The notes beneath the pieces are model-generated. The model ran no database searches and had not been told where the DNA came from. It saw only the letters and a list, made by a program, of their open reading frames with translations. From the NCBI RefSeq assembly GCF_003050905.1, contig NZ_QAOT01000009.1: a stretch of 64,000 nt of DNA; one strand, 5' to 3'. Below are positions 9,078 to 17,781 of this stretch, piece by piece. Each line of letters starts with the position of its first letter. Positions within the stretch are counted from its first letter, which is position 1. The translations under genes were made by a program, and so were the position numbers. The DNA is from Cereibacter_A azotoformans. Its GTDB lineage: Bacteria; Pseudomonadota; Alphaproteobacteria; Rhodobacterales; Rhodobacteraceae.

Positions 9078-9749
9078 TCATTCCGTCCGACGCCTGATAC
9101 GCCAGAGCAGAAGAACTGTCATCCCCAGCCAGAGGACGGCAAGAGAAAACCACGTCACCGCATAGCCGAGATGGTCGTTCGGAATACCTTCGGTGCCGAC
9201 GGGCCACGGCTCGATCCCGTCGCCGGTGGGCGTGCCCGCCACGACGAGGACCGGCTCGGTTCCCAGCGCCTCGGCGAGGGCCGGCAGGTCGCGGGCAAAC
9301 CAGATGCCCGAGACCGGATCGGGCGAGGGCGTGAAGCCGTCCACCTCGTCGGGCCAGAGGAGGTTGCCGGTCAGGCCCGCCCCGACCGCGGTGCGCGGCA
9401 GGCCCCGATCCTGCTGCGGCAGGAACCCGCGGTCGATCAGGATCAGCCGGCCCTCATCGGTCTCGAAGGCCGAAATCACGCGGTAGCCCGCGCCGCGGTC
9501 CTTGCGGCTGACCAGAACATCGAGATGCTCACCCGTGAACCGGCCCGAGACGGTGACCGGCAGGTAGCGGTCACGCGCCGGTTCGGGCGCCTCGGGCAGC
9601 GTGACGGGCGGGGCCCCGACGCGCGCCTCGATCTCGGCCAGCACGCCCTCCTTCCAGTGCAGGCGTTGCACCTGCCACATCCCCAGCGCGACGAGGATCG
9701 CGGCGCCGATCAGGCCGAACAGGAGGGGCAGGATCATCCGGCGGATCAT
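9078..9749 (-). CDS. SURF1 family cytochrome oxidase assembly protein
   Basis: A 223-residue membrane protein with the SURF1 layout: an N-terminal transmembrane helix (ILPLLFGLIGAAILVALGMW), a periplasmic domain starting VQRLHWKEGVLAEIEAR with RGFLPQQ in the middle, and a C-terminal helix (HLGYAVTWFSLAVLWLGMTV). SURF1 assists heme a insertion into oxidase subunit I. ATG 9749 has GAGGA upstream. The gene closes the oxidase cluster and abuts thrC. Confidence 0.93.
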   Translation of the reverse strand: MIRRMILPLLFGLIGAAILVALGMWQVQRLHWKEGVLAEIEARVGAPPVTLPEAPEPARDRYLPVTVSGRFTGEHLDVLVSRKDRGAGYRVISAFETDEGRLILIDRGFLPQQDRGLPRTAVGAGLTGNLLWPDEVDGFTPSPDPVSGIWFARDLPALAEALGTEPVLVVAGTPTGDGIEPWPVGTEGIPNDHLGYAVTWFSLAVLWLGMTVLLLWRIRRRTE

Positions 9750-9858
9750 GGGGCAGGTCCTCGATGCAAAAAGCGCGCGCCTTGCGGCCCGCGCCTTGTG
9801 GTTCAACTGCACTGCCGGGGGCAAGCCCGGATGACGGGCATGGCCGGCCGCGGTGCCC

Positions 9859-10659
9859 CTACTGGCCCCAGACGTAGATCGAGGCAAAGAGGAACAGCCA
9901 GACCACATCGACGAAGTGCCAGTACCAGATCGCCGCCTCGAAGCCGATGTGCTTTTCGGGGGTGAAATGGCCGCGCTGGACACGGATCAGGCAGACGAGC
10001 AGGAAGATCGTGCCCACGATGACGTGGAAGCCGTGAAAGCCCGTCGCCATGAAGAAGTTCGCGCCGTAGATGTTGCCGGCGAAGCCGAAGGCCGCGTGGC
10101 TGTATTCGTAGGCCTGGAAGAAGGTGAAGAGGATGCCGAGCGCGATGGCGAGCGTCAGGCCCCAGGTCACGTCGCGCCGGTTGTTCTCGTGCACGAGCGC
10201 ATGGTGCGCCCAGGTCGCCGCGCAGCCCGAGCAGAGCAGGATCAGCGTGTTGATCAGCGGCAGGTGCCAGGGATCGAAGGTGATGATCCCCTCGGGCGGG
10301 AAGATGCCGTCGATGGCCGGGCTTTCCGGCCCCATCGGATAGAGCGCGTGCTTGAAGAAGCTCCAGAACCAGGCCGCGAAGAACATCACTTCCGACATGA
10401 TGAACAGGATGAAACCCCAGCGCAGCCCGAGACGCACCACCGGCGTATGGTCGCCCTCGAGGCTTTCGGCCACCACGTCCGACCACCAGCCGAACATCGT
10501 GTACAGCACCAGGACAAGCCCGATCAGCCCGAGCCAGGGCCCCGATCCATGCATCCAGAGGACGGCGCCGAACAGCATGACGAAGGCCCCGACCGAGGCC
10601 ATGAAGGGCCAGATCGAGGGCGGCAGGATGTGGTAGTCGTGGTTCTTGGCGTGGGCCAT
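9859..10659 (-). CDS. ctaE: Cytochrome c oxidase subunit III
   Basis: A 266-residue polytopic membrane protein of the aa3-type oxidase. Family motifs are AKNHDYHILPPSIWP at the N-terminus, WWSDVVAESLEGDHTPVV, LRWGFILFIMSEVMFFAAWFW, the conserved HHALV-type segment (ATWAHHALVHENNRRDV) and TGFHGFHVIVGTIFL. It has seven hydrophobic segments. Subunit III stabilises the catalytic core. It lies downstream of ctaG in the leftward oxidase operon, with a 25-nt gap. Confidence 0.97.
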   Translation of the reverse strand: MAHAKNHDYHILPPSIWPFMASVGAFVMLFGAVLWMHGSGPWLGLIGLVLVLYTMFGWWSDVVAESLEGDHTPVVRLGLRWGFILFIMSEVMFFAAWFWSFFKHALYPMGPESPAIDGIFPPEGIITFDPWHLPLINTLILLCSGCAATWAHHALVHENNRRDVTWGLTLAIALGILFTFFQAYEYSHAAFGFAGNIYGANFFMATGFHGFHVIVGTIFLLVCLIRVQRGHFTPEKHIGFEAAIWYWHFVDVVWLFLFASIYVWGQ

Positions 10660-10684
10660 GGTTCCCCCCGGATGGCGTCTTGGG

Positions 10685-11263
10685 TCAGTTCACGTCGATG
10701 CCGGCGGGGCGGGCGGCGAGCGCGGCCTGCTCCTCGGGCAGTTCGGTCTGATGGAAGGTGTAGGACAGGGTGATCTGGCGCACGTAGCGCCCGTCGCGGT
10801 CCTTCACGATGGCGGGATCGACATAGAAGCTCACCGGCATCTCGACCCGTTCGCCCGGCGCCAGCACCTGCTCGGTAAAGCAGAAACAGGCGATCTTGGC
10901 GAAGTAGCCCCCGGCGGCATCCGGCGTGACATTGTAGCTGGCCGTGCCCGCCACGGTGCGGTCGGTCGGGTTGTAGGCCTCGTAGAAGGCCAGCCCCGTT
11001 TCGCCGATGCGGACCTCCATCTCGCGCTGGAGGGGGCGGAACTCCCACGGCATGCCGGCCTCGCGCGAGGCGTCGAAGCGGACCCGGATCGTGCGATCGA
11101 GCACCTCGGCGGGCGCCTCGGAGGCGACCGCGGTCGTGCCGCCGAACCCCGTGACCCGGCAGAACCAGTCATAGAAGGGCACGGCCGCGAACGAGGCCGC
11201 GCCCATCACCACGACCACGCCCACCAGCCACCCGGCCGTCTTCTGATGCGGCGAGAGGCTCAT
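10685..11263 (-). CDS. ctaG: Cytochrome c oxidase assembly protein CtaG/Cox11
   Basis: A 192-residue copper-delivery protein that inserts CuB into subunit I. It has one N-terminal transmembrane segment (TAGWLVGVVVVMGAASFAAV) after a short cytoplasmic start, then YDWFCRVTGFGG and the periplasmic copper motif KIACFCFTEQ with the essential CFC pair. It ends with the family's LSYTFHQ. Its ATG overlaps the stop of the small gene upstream by 4 nt, indicating translational coupling inside the oxidase operon. Confidence 0.96.
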   Translation of the reverse strand: MSLSPHQKTAGWLVGVVVVMGAASFAAVPFYDWFCRVTGFGGTTAVASEAPAEVLDRTIRVRFDASREAGMPWEFRPLQREMEVRIGETGLAFYEAYNPTDRTVAGTASYNVTPDAAGGYFAKIACFCFTEQVLAPGERVEMPVSFYVDPAIVKDRDGRYVRQITLSYTFHQTELPEEQAALAARPAGIDVN

Positions 11264-11436
11264 CGCGCCACCACTCCCGGCGGGGCATGGGCGAAGGCGC
11301 CGCGCTCGCCCAGCTGCGAGACCTTGGCGACCGTCAGGCCGAACACGACCAGAATGAAGGCGGCCAGCGTGACCCCCAGCCCCACGTTGCGGCCGAGCCT
11401 GCGGCGGTGCATCTCGTGTTCGGCGCGGATGGTCAT
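11260..11436 (-). CDS. Small single-pass membrane protein in oxidase operon
   Basis: A 58-residue protein with a basic N-terminus (EHEMHRRRLGRN) and one transmembrane helix (VGLGVTLAAFILVVFGLTVAK), so N-in/C-out. Genes of this size and position, between ctaB and ctaG, recur in Rhodobacterales and are annotated as CoxF-like or hypothetical. It begins one base after the ctaB stop and overlaps ctaG by ATGA. The tight coupling on both sides argues for a role in oxidase assembly, but that is inference. Confidence 0.85.
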   Translation of the reverse strand: MTIRAEHEMHRRRLGRNVGLGVTLAAFILVVFGLTVAKVSQLGERGAFAHAPPGVVAR

Positions 11437-11437
11437 G

Positions 11438-12370
11438 TCACCAGCCTCCCAGTCCGTAGGGTTTGAGCGCGGCCTCGGCGAGGATCGCGCCGAAATGCAG
11501 GAAGAGGTAATAGAGCGAGAAGCGGAAGAAGCCCTTCTCGACGCGGTAACGGTCCGCCTCGGCCTCGGCCTCGTCCCGCCGCCAGATGCGGACCGCGCCG
11601 CGCAGGAGCCAGCCGTTGAGCGCGAGCGCCACAACGAGGTACAGCGGCCCGCCGATTCCGGTGAAGGCCCCCGCCACGGCCAGGGGGGCCAGAAGCAGCG
11701 CATAGGCCAGCACATGCCCGCGCGTGACCCGCCGCCCGTGGGTCACGGTCAGCATGGGCACGCCCGCGTCGGAATAATCGGACTTCATGAAGAGCGCGAG
11801 CGACCAGAAATGCGGCGGCGTCCACATGAAGATCAGCGCGAACATGAAGAGCGACTCGAGCGAGACGCCGCCCGTGGCCACGGCCCAGCCGATCATCGGC
11901 GGGAAGGCCCCGGCCGCGCCGCCGATCACGATGTTCTGCGGCGTCGTGCGCTTCAGCCACATGGAATAGACGACCGCGTAGAAGAAGATGGTGAAGGCCA
12001 GCAGCCCCGCCGCGAAGAGGTTGGTGGCAAGGCCCAGCATCACCACCGCGATCCCCGACAGGGCGAGCCCCAGCCCCAGCGCCTCGCCGGGCTGGACGAC
12101 ACCTGCCGGAACGGGCCGGTTGCGCGTCCGCTTCATCACCCGGTCGATGTCGGCATCCCACCACATGTTCAGCGCGCCCGAGGCCCCTGCCCCCAGCGCG
12201 ATGAAGAGGATGCCCGTCAGCGCGATCATCGGATGCACCGTCGCCGGCGCCACCAGAAGGCCCACCAGCGCCGTGAAGACCACAAGCGACATGACCCGCG
12301 GCTTCAGCAGGGCGAAGTAGTCGCCGAACCCGGCCTCCTTCGGAACCTCGGTGATGCGGATGTCGGTCAT
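11438..12370 (-). CDS. ctaB: Heme O synthase (protoheme IX farnesyltransferase)
   Basis: A 310-residue UbiA-family polytopic membrane enzyme that attaches farnesyl to heme B, giving heme O, the precursor of heme A. The first prenyl-diphosphate motif is NMWWDADIDRVMKRTRNRP and the second region is YSDAGVPMLTVTHGRR; it also shows LLKPRVMSLVVFTALVG. About nine hydrophobic segments are visible. It sits between ctaC (70-nt gap) and the small membrane gene. Confidence 0.96.
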   Translation of the reverse strand: MTDIRITEVPKEAGFGDYFALLKPRVMSLVVFTALVGLLVAPATVHPMIALTGILFIALGAGASGALNMWWDADIDRVMKRTRNRPVPAGVVQPGEALGLGLALSGIAVVMLGLATNLFAAGLLAFTIFFYAVVYSMWLKRTTPQNIVIGGAAGAFPPMIGWAVATGGVSLESLFMFALIFMWTPPHFWSLALFMKSDYSDAGVPMLTVTHGRRVTRGHVLAYALLLAPLAVAGAFTGIGGPLYLVVALALNGWLLRGAVRIWRRDEAEAEADRYRVEKGFFRFSLYYLFLHFGAILAEAALKPYGLGGW

Positions 12371-12440
12371 GCAACTCTCTCCTGCGGCAACTCGTCCGTG
12401 CTGCTGTCGAACGTGGCGCAGGCGGTATCCGTTCCAGCCC

Positions 12441-13352
12441 TCATTCGACGGCGGTGCCGGCAGCGCCCGCCGGGGCCAGCGCCGACAGCTCGTAGGTGCC
12501 GCCGCGGGCCTGATCGAGCCAGGCGGCGTAGGCCTCTTCCGAGACCACCTTGACCGTGATCGGCATGTAGGCGTGCGAGATGCCGCACAGCTCGGAGCAC
12601 TGGCCGAAATAGACGCCTTCGCGCTCGGCCCGGAACCAGAGTTCGGCCAGGCGGCCCGGCACGGCGTCCTGCTTCACCCCGAACGAGGGCACGGTCCAGG
12701 AGTGGATGACGTCGGCGCCGGTGACCTGGACGACCACGGTCTTGTTGACCGGCACGACCATGGCGGTGTCCGTGGCCAGCAGGAACTCGTCACGGCCATA
12801 GCCCGCCTCGATCAGCTGCTGCTCGACCTCGGGCGTCAGCCGGTTGTCGCCGCCGGTCGCGGGCGAGCCGATCATGTAGCTTTCGAACGAGATCTCCTCG
12901 TCGGGATATTCATAGCCCCAGTACCACTGGTAGCCCGTGACCTTCACCGTCACGTCCGCGTCGGGGATCTCCTGCTGATGGAAGAGCACGGGCAGCGAGA
13001 AGGCCCCGATCGCCACGAGGATGAGGATCGGCACGATCGTCCAGGCGATCTCGAGCGGCGAATTGTGGGTGAAGCGGGCCGGAACGGCGTTGCGCTTCTC
13101 GTGGAAGCGCCAGGCGGCATAGAGGATGAGAAGCGTGACGAAGATGGTGATGGCCGCGATGATGACGAGGATGAACCCGTCCAGCCAGTGGATCTGCGTC
13201 GCGACCGGACCTGCCGAGGGCTGGAAGCCGGTTCCGCCCTGCACGGGCTTTCCGATGATCTCGAGGCTCTGCTGCTGCGCGCTGGCAGAGCCGGCCGCAA
13301 CAAGCCCCGCCGCCCATGTGGCGCATCCGGTCAAGGTCGTGAATTGTCTCAT
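12441..13352 (-). CDS. ctaC: Cytochrome c oxidase subunit II
   Basis: A 303-residue subunit bearing the CuA electron-entry site. An N-terminal signal (ending near GSASAQQQ) is followed by two transmembrane helices (DGFILVIIAAITIFVTLLIL and AWTIVPILILVAIGAFSLPV), the aromatic-rich VTGYQWYWGYEYPDE and the CuA loop GQCSELCGISHAYM with an upstream histidine in DVIHSWTVPSFGV. The sequence is strikingly close to the R. sphaeroides aa3 subunit II, including a long CuA-domain insertion (ESYMIGSPATGGDNR). ATG 13352 is chosen over longer upstream frames because it begins the signal peptide. It is the first gene of the leftward operon. Confidence 0.97.
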   Translation of the reverse strand: MRQFTTLTGCATWAAGLVAAGSASAQQQSLEIIGKPVQGGTGFQPSAGPVATQIHWLDGFILVIIAAITIFVTLLILYAAWRFHEKRNAVPARFTHNSPLEIAWTIVPILILVAIGAFSLPVLFHQQEIPDADVTVKVTGYQWYWGYEYPDEEISFESYMIGSPATGGDNRLTPEVEQQLIEAGYGRDEFLLATDTAMVVPVNKTVVVQVTGADVIHSWTVPSFGVKQDAVPGRLAELWFRAEREGVYFGQCSELCGISHAYMPITVKVVSEEAYAAWLDQARGGTYELSALAPAGAAGTAVE

Positions 13353-13495
13353 GTTCAGATCCCGTTGGCTCTCGCCGGCCGTCACGCCGCCTGCCCGCCG
13401 CCCGGAAACCGGGCAGATTCCCGTTGTTCCTGAACCGATTGAGACCATATTAGTTTCAGGACGACAAGGAAAACGATGCGTCAATGCGTCATCAT

Positions 13496-13509
13496 TTGAT
13501 CTGAATCAA
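13496..13509. promoter_or_regulatory. Perfect FNR/FnrL-type box between ctaC and tldD
   Basis: TTGAT-CTGA-ATCAA matches the FNR consensus TTGAT-N4-ATCAA exactly. It lies about 143 nt upstream of the leftward ctaC start and 11 nt before the rightward tldD start, touching tldD's Shine-Dalgarno (AAGGAC). FnrL is the oxygen-responsive regulator of the R. sphaeroides group; which gene it controls here is inference. Confidence 0.7.
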
Positions 13510-13520
13510 GGACAGAGCCT

Positions 13521-14942
13521 ATGACAGATTCGGCCTTCCGCCCGTTCCAGACCCATCTGGACGAAGCCGCGGCTCTCACTCTTCTGCGCGAGGCGACGCG
13601 GGGCGCGGATGACGGCGAACTCTTCCTCGAACGGTCGCGGTCGGAATCGCTGGTGCTGGATGACGGGCGGGTGAAGACCGCAAGCTACGACGCCTCCGAG
13701 GGGTTCGGCCTGCGGGCCGTGCGCGGCGAAGTGGCGGGCTACGCCCATTCGACCGAGATTTCCGAACGCGCGCTGCGGCGGGCCTGCGAGACGGCGCGGC
13801 TTGCGGTGGGCGACGGCGGCGGCACCATGGCCGCCCCGCCCGCGGGCACGAACCGCAAGCTCTATTCCGACGCCGATCCGATGGCCGACGCGGCCTTCCC
13901 CGTGAAGATCGAGCTGCTCCGCGAGATCGACGCCTTCGCCCGCGGCCTTGATCCACGGGTGATCCAGGTGTCGGCCACCGTGGCGGCCGGCCTTCAGGAG
14001 GTGGAGATCCTCCGCCCCGAGGGCGCGCGGCTGGCCGATGTGCGGCCGATGGTGCGGATGAATGTCTCGGTGATCGTGGAAGAGAACGGGCGGCGCGAAT
14101 CGGGCAGCTTCGGCGGCGGCGGCCGCCATGGCCTCTCGACCCTGATGGAGCCCGGCTGGTGGCAGACCGCCGCGCGCGAGGCGGTTCGGATCGCCACCGT
14201 CAACCTCGAGGCGGTGCCCGCGCCGGCGGGCGTGATGGATGTGGTGCTCGGCGCGGGCTGGCCGGGGATCCTGCTGCACGAGGCCATCGGCCACGGGCTT
14301 GAGGCCGACTTCAACCGCAAGAAGACCTCGGCCTTTGCCGGCCTGATGGGGCAGCGGATCGCGGCCCCCGGCGTCACGGTGCTGGATGACGGCACGATCC
14401 CGGACCGGCGGGGCTCGATCTCGGTCGATGACGAAGGCACCGCCTCAAACCGGACCGTGCTGATCGAGGACGGGATCCTCGTGGGCTACATGCAGGACCG
14501 CCAGAATGCGCGGCTGATGGGGACGGCCTCGACCGGCAACGGCCGCCGCGAGAGCTATGCCCATGTCCCGATGCCGCGGATGACCAACACCTGCATGCTG
14601 GGCGGGGACGCCGACCCCGCCGATATCGTGGCCGATCTCCGGGACGGGATCTACGCCGTGGGCTTCGGCGGCGGGCAGGTGGACATCACCAACGGCAAGT
14701 TCGTCTTCTCCTGCACCGAGGCCTATCTGGTGAAGGACGGCAAGATCGGGGCGCCGGTCAAGGGCGCCACCCTCATCGGCGACGGCGCGACCGCGCTGCG
14801 CCAGATCCGCGCCATCGGCAACGACATGAAGCTCGATGCCGGCATCGGGAACTGCGGCAAGCAGGGCCAGTGGGTGCCGGTGGGCGTGGGCCAGCCGACG
14901 CTGATGATCGGCGGCCTGACGGTCGGTGGCAGCCGGACCTGA
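13521..14942 (+). CDS. tldD: Metalloprotease TldD
   Basis: A 473-residue TldD/PmbA-family protein. The zinc motif HExxxH appears as LLHEAIGHGLEADF near residue 252, with the C-terminal metal-binding region and GKFVFSCTEAYLVKDGKIG. TldD works with TldE/PmbA to degrade or process peptides (microcin B17 maturation, CcdA turnover in E. coli); no partner gene is in this window. Full length. It is divergent from ctaC with an FNR-type box in the gap and is followed by a hairpin terminator. Confidence 0.96.
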   Translation: MTDSAFRPFQTHLDEAAALTLLREATRGADDGELFLERSRSESLVLDDGRVKTASYDASEGFGLRAVRGEVAGYAHSTEISERALRRACETARLAVGDGGGTMAAPPAGTNRKLYSDADPMADAAFPVKIELLREIDAFARGLDPRVIQVSATVAAGLQEVEILRPEGARLADVRPMVRMNVSVIVEENGRRESGSFGGGGRHGLSTLMEPGWWQTAAREAVRIATVNLEAVPAPAGVMDVVLGAGWPGILLHEAIGHGLEADFNRKKTSAFAGLMGQRIAAPGVTVLDDGTIPDRRGSISVDDEGTASNRTVLIEDGILVGYMQDRQNARLMGTASTGNGRRESYAHVPMPRMTNTCMLGGDADPADIVADLRDGIYAVGFGGGQVDITNGKFVFSCTEAYLVKDGKIGAPVKGATLIGDGATALRQIRAIGNDMKLDAGIGNCGKQGQWVPVGVGQPTLMIGGLTVGGSRT

Positions 14943-15010
14943 CGCGCCGCTTTCCGACCGCCCCCTCGGCCGAAGGGGCGCCGATCCTGCCGGCGGGAGG
15001 CCACAGACAC

Positions 15011-15043
15011 AGGGGCCGTGCAGAGGATTGCGCGGCCCCTTTT
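15011..15043 (+). terminator. Terminator after tldD
   Basis: AGGGGCCG at 15011-15018 pairs with CGGCCCCT at 15033-15040, followed by TTT. The hairpin lies between convergent tldD and fruA and probably serves tldD. Confidence 0.7.
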
Positions 15044-15058
15044 CGTGCAGGCCCGGCC

Positions 15059-16798
15059 TCAGACCACCGCCGGCACCTTGGCCGGAACGGCGACCCGCCG
15101 CTTGACCAGCGCGAGCGCGAGCACGGTGACCGCCGTTCCCGCGACCAGAGCCGCGCCGAAGCCCACCAGATTGGACACGGCGTTGGGGATCGGCAGCACG
15201 AAGATCCCGCCATGCGGCACGCGCTGCGCAACGCCCAGAGCCATGCAGATGCCGCCCGCCACCGCCGAGCCCGCGATGAGGCTCGGGATCACCCGCAGCG
15301 GATCGCGCGCGGCGAAGGGAATCGCGCCCTCGGTCACGAAGGCAAGGCCCAGCACGAAGGCCGCGTTGCCGGCCTCGCGCTCTTCGGGCGTGAAGCGGCC
15401 GGGGATGATGCGTGTGGCCACGGCCAGCGCGATGGGCGGCACCATGCCCGCGCACATCACCGCGGCCATCGGCTCCAGCACATTGGCCGCGATCAGCGTG
15501 GTGGCGAAGGCATAGGCCGCCTTGTTGACCGGCCCGCCCATGTCCACCGCCATCATGCCGCCGATCAGCAATCCCAGCGCGGCGGCCGACGATCCCTGCA
15601 TCCCCTGCAGCGCCTCGGTGATGATGGCGAGCAGCCGCGCGGTGGGCTCGCCCACCACATAGAACATCATGAGCCCGGTCAGCGCCGCCCCCAGCAGGGG
15701 CAGGATCAGCACGGGCTTCAACCCCTGCAGCGTCTTGGGCAGCCGGATCGCGCGGTTGAGCCAGAGGACGCCGTAGCCCGCGATGAAGCCCGCGACGATC
15801 CCGCCGAGGAAGCCCGCACCGATGGTCCCCGCGATCACCCCGCCGGTCATGCCGGGGGCGAGACCGGGGCGGTCGGCGATGGACCAGGCGATGTAGCCCG
15901 CCAGCGCCGGCACCATCAGCGTGAAGGCCCCGTTCGCGCCGATCTGGAACAGCGTATGGCCGAGCGTGCCGGCATACTGGTCCTCATAGACGTAGATCCC
16001 GCCGAGGGCGAAGGCGATCGCGATCAGCAGCCCCCCGGCGACGACGAACGGCAGCATGAAGGAGACGCCGGTCATCAGGTGCTTGTACACGCCCACCTTC
16101 TTGGCGTCGGGCGCGGCGGCTTCGGCCGAGGCGGAGCCCGCCTGAACCCGCGCCTCCTGCTGCGCCTTGCGGATCAGCCCGGCTCCGTCCGTGATCGCGG
16201 GCTTGGTGGGCGAGAAGAACACGCGCTTGCCGCCGAAGCGCGACAGCTCGACCTGCTTGTCCGCCGCGATGATCACGAGGTCCGCCGCCGCGATCTCGGC
16301 GGGCGTCAACTCGTCCTGCGCGCCGACCGATCCCTGTGTCTCGACCCGGATCTGGTGACCCTGCGCCCGCGCGCCCTCGACGAGCCCCTCGGCCGCCATG
16401 AAGGTGTGGGCGATGCCCGTCGGACAGGAGGTGATCGCCACGATCTTCAGCGCGCCCGTGGCCGCCGGGGCCGCCGCCGGGGCCGCGTCGCCGCCCTCGG
16501 CACGGGCCAGCACGCCCGGCGCGTCCTCCAGCACGTCGGCAAGCGTGGCGCGAGCGGTCGGGCGGCCGGCAAAGCGGGCTTCGTCCGCATCCGCCCCATC
16601 CGGCTCGGCCACCAGCAGGACCTGGCCCGCGCTACTCACCGCCTCGGGCGGCAGCGGATCGGTCACGCTGTCCTTCGTGCGCAGCTCGACCGCGATCCCC
16701 TGCCCCGCACGCTGCGCGGCCTTGCGCAGGGCTTCCCGCGCGAGCGCCGCATGTGGCCCGAAGCTGCCCGTCGAAATGACGGCGACGATGCCTGTCAT
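15059..16798 (-). CDS. fruA: PTS fructose transporter subunit IIBC
   Basis: A 579-residue membrane permease that imports fructose and phosphorylates it to fructose-1-phosphate. An N-terminal IIB'-like domain (residues 1-100) precedes an Ala-rich linker, the active IIB domain with the phosphocysteine in VAITSCPTGIAHTFMAAEG, and a IIC domain of 8-10 hydrophobic segments starting at LMTGVSFMLPFVVAGGLLIA. It is the last gene of fruB-fruK-fruA, its ATG overlapping the fruK stop by 4 nt. Phosphate arrives from FruB. Confidence 0.96.
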   Translation of the reverse strand: MTGIVAVISTGSFGPHAALAREALRKAAQRAGQGIAVELRTKDSVTDPLPPEAVSSAGQVLLVAEPDGADADEARFAGRPTARATLADVLEDAPGVLARAEGGDAAPAAAPAATGALKIVAITSCPTGIAHTFMAAEGLVEGARAQGHQIRVETQGSVGAQDELTPAEIAAADLVIIAADKQVELSRFGGKRVFFSPTKPAITDGAGLIRKAQQEARVQAGSASAEAAAPDAKKVGVYKHLMTGVSFMLPFVVAGGLLIAIAFALGGIYVYEDQYAGTLGHTLFQIGANGAFTLMVPALAGYIAWSIADRPGLAPGMTGGVIAGTIGAGFLGGIVAGFIAGYGVLWLNRAIRLPKTLQGLKPVLILPLLGAALTGLMMFYVVGEPTARLLAIITEALQGMQGSSAAALGLLIGGMMAVDMGGPVNKAAYAFATTLIAANVLEPMAAVMCAGMVPPIALAVATRIIPGRFTPEEREAGNAAFVLGLAFVTEGAIPFAARDPLRVIPSLIAGSAVAGGICMALGVAQRVPHGGIFVLPIPNAVSNLVGFGAALVAGTAVTVLALALVKRRVAVPAKVPAVV

Positions 16799-17781
16799 GT
16801 CCTCTCTCCCTCATCGGCCATCGGCCCGGCGGCGTGGATCCAGTCCGCCACCGCCACCCGTTCCACGCGCGCCTCGAGGGCACGCACCTCGTCTCTTCCC
16901 GGCAGGTGAGGGCCGGGGTTGCGCAGCTTGGCCGCGGCGAAGGCCGTGGCCCGCGCGGCGGTGGCCCCAAGGTCCAGCCCCTCGACCAGCGCCGAGGCGA
17001 GACCCGCCACCATGGCGTCGCCCGCGCCGACCGTGCTGCCGCGCGACAGCTCGACCGGCCGCGCGAGGACCGCCCCCGCGGCCGAGCAGAAGAGCGCCCC
17101 TTCGGTGCCGAGCGAGACGACGACGAGCGCAATCCCGCGGGCGACGAGCGCGCGCGCGGCTTCGGCCAGTTCGGCCCGGTCGGCGAGGCTGCGCCCGGCC
17201 CAGCCCTCCAGCTCGTGCCGGTTCGGCTTGATCGCATCGGGCAGAACCGGCGCGGCCAGCACCTCGACCAGCGCCTCGCCCGAGACATCGCACAGCACCC
17301 GCGCGCCCCGCTCTCGCGCCAGCGCCGCCAGACGGGCGCTGGCAGAGGCGGGCAGACCCGCGGGATGGCTGCCCGAGATGACCACAAGCTCACCTTCGGC
17401 CACCGCGGACAGGCTCTCGGCCAGAGGCCCGAGATCCGACGTGCCGGCCGCAAAGCCCGGCAGGTTCAGGTCGGTCGTGCGCCCGCCTTCCTCGAGGATC
17501 TTGACGTTGGTTCGGGTCTCGCCCGGCATCCGCACCATCCGGTCCACGATGGACTTGCGCGAGAAGAGCGCCTCGAAGGGGGCCGCATTGGCGCGGCCCA
17601 GAAGACCGTGCGCCATGACGTCCACGCCCCAGTCGGCCAGCACCGAGGCCACATTCACCCCCTTGCCGCCCGGATCGTGGCGGACGGCCGACGCCCGGTT
17701 CACCTCGCCCACGGCCAGATGCGGCAGGCTCACGGTCTGGTCGATCGCCGGATTGAGCGTGACGGTGTGAACGCGGCTCAT
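16795..17781 (-). CDS. fruK: 1-phosphofructokinase
   Basis: A 328-residue PfkB-family kinase converting fructose-1-phosphate to fructose-1,6-bisphosphate. It has the N-terminal TVTLNPAIDQTV and HDPGGKGVNVASVLADWG signatures and the C-terminal catalytic GSTVGAGDAMVAGLASAL. It overlaps fruB upstream and fruA downstream by 4 nt each, so all three fru genes are one translationally coupled operon. Confidence 0.96.
   Translation of the reverse strand: MSRVHTVTLNPAIDQTVSLPHLAVGEVNRASAVRHDPGGKGVNVASVLADWGVDVMAHGLLGRANAAPFEALFSRKSIVDRMVRMPGETRTNVKILEEGGRTTDLNLPGFAAGTSDLGPLAESLSAVAEGELVVISGSHPAGLPASASARLAALARERGARVLCDVSGEALVEVLAAPVLPDAIKPNRHELEGWAGRSLADRAELAEAARALVARGIALVVVSLGTEGALFCSAAGAVLARPVELSRGSTVGAGDAMVAGLASALVEGLDLGATAARATAFAAAKLRNPGPHLPGRDEVRALEARVERVAVADWIHAAGPMADEGERT

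Noticed and set aside
12371..12440. Small ORF between ctaC and ctaB
   Set aside because: A short frame of about 25 codons exists but overlaps ctaC's end, has no ribosome-binding site and no resemblance to oxidase assembly peptides.
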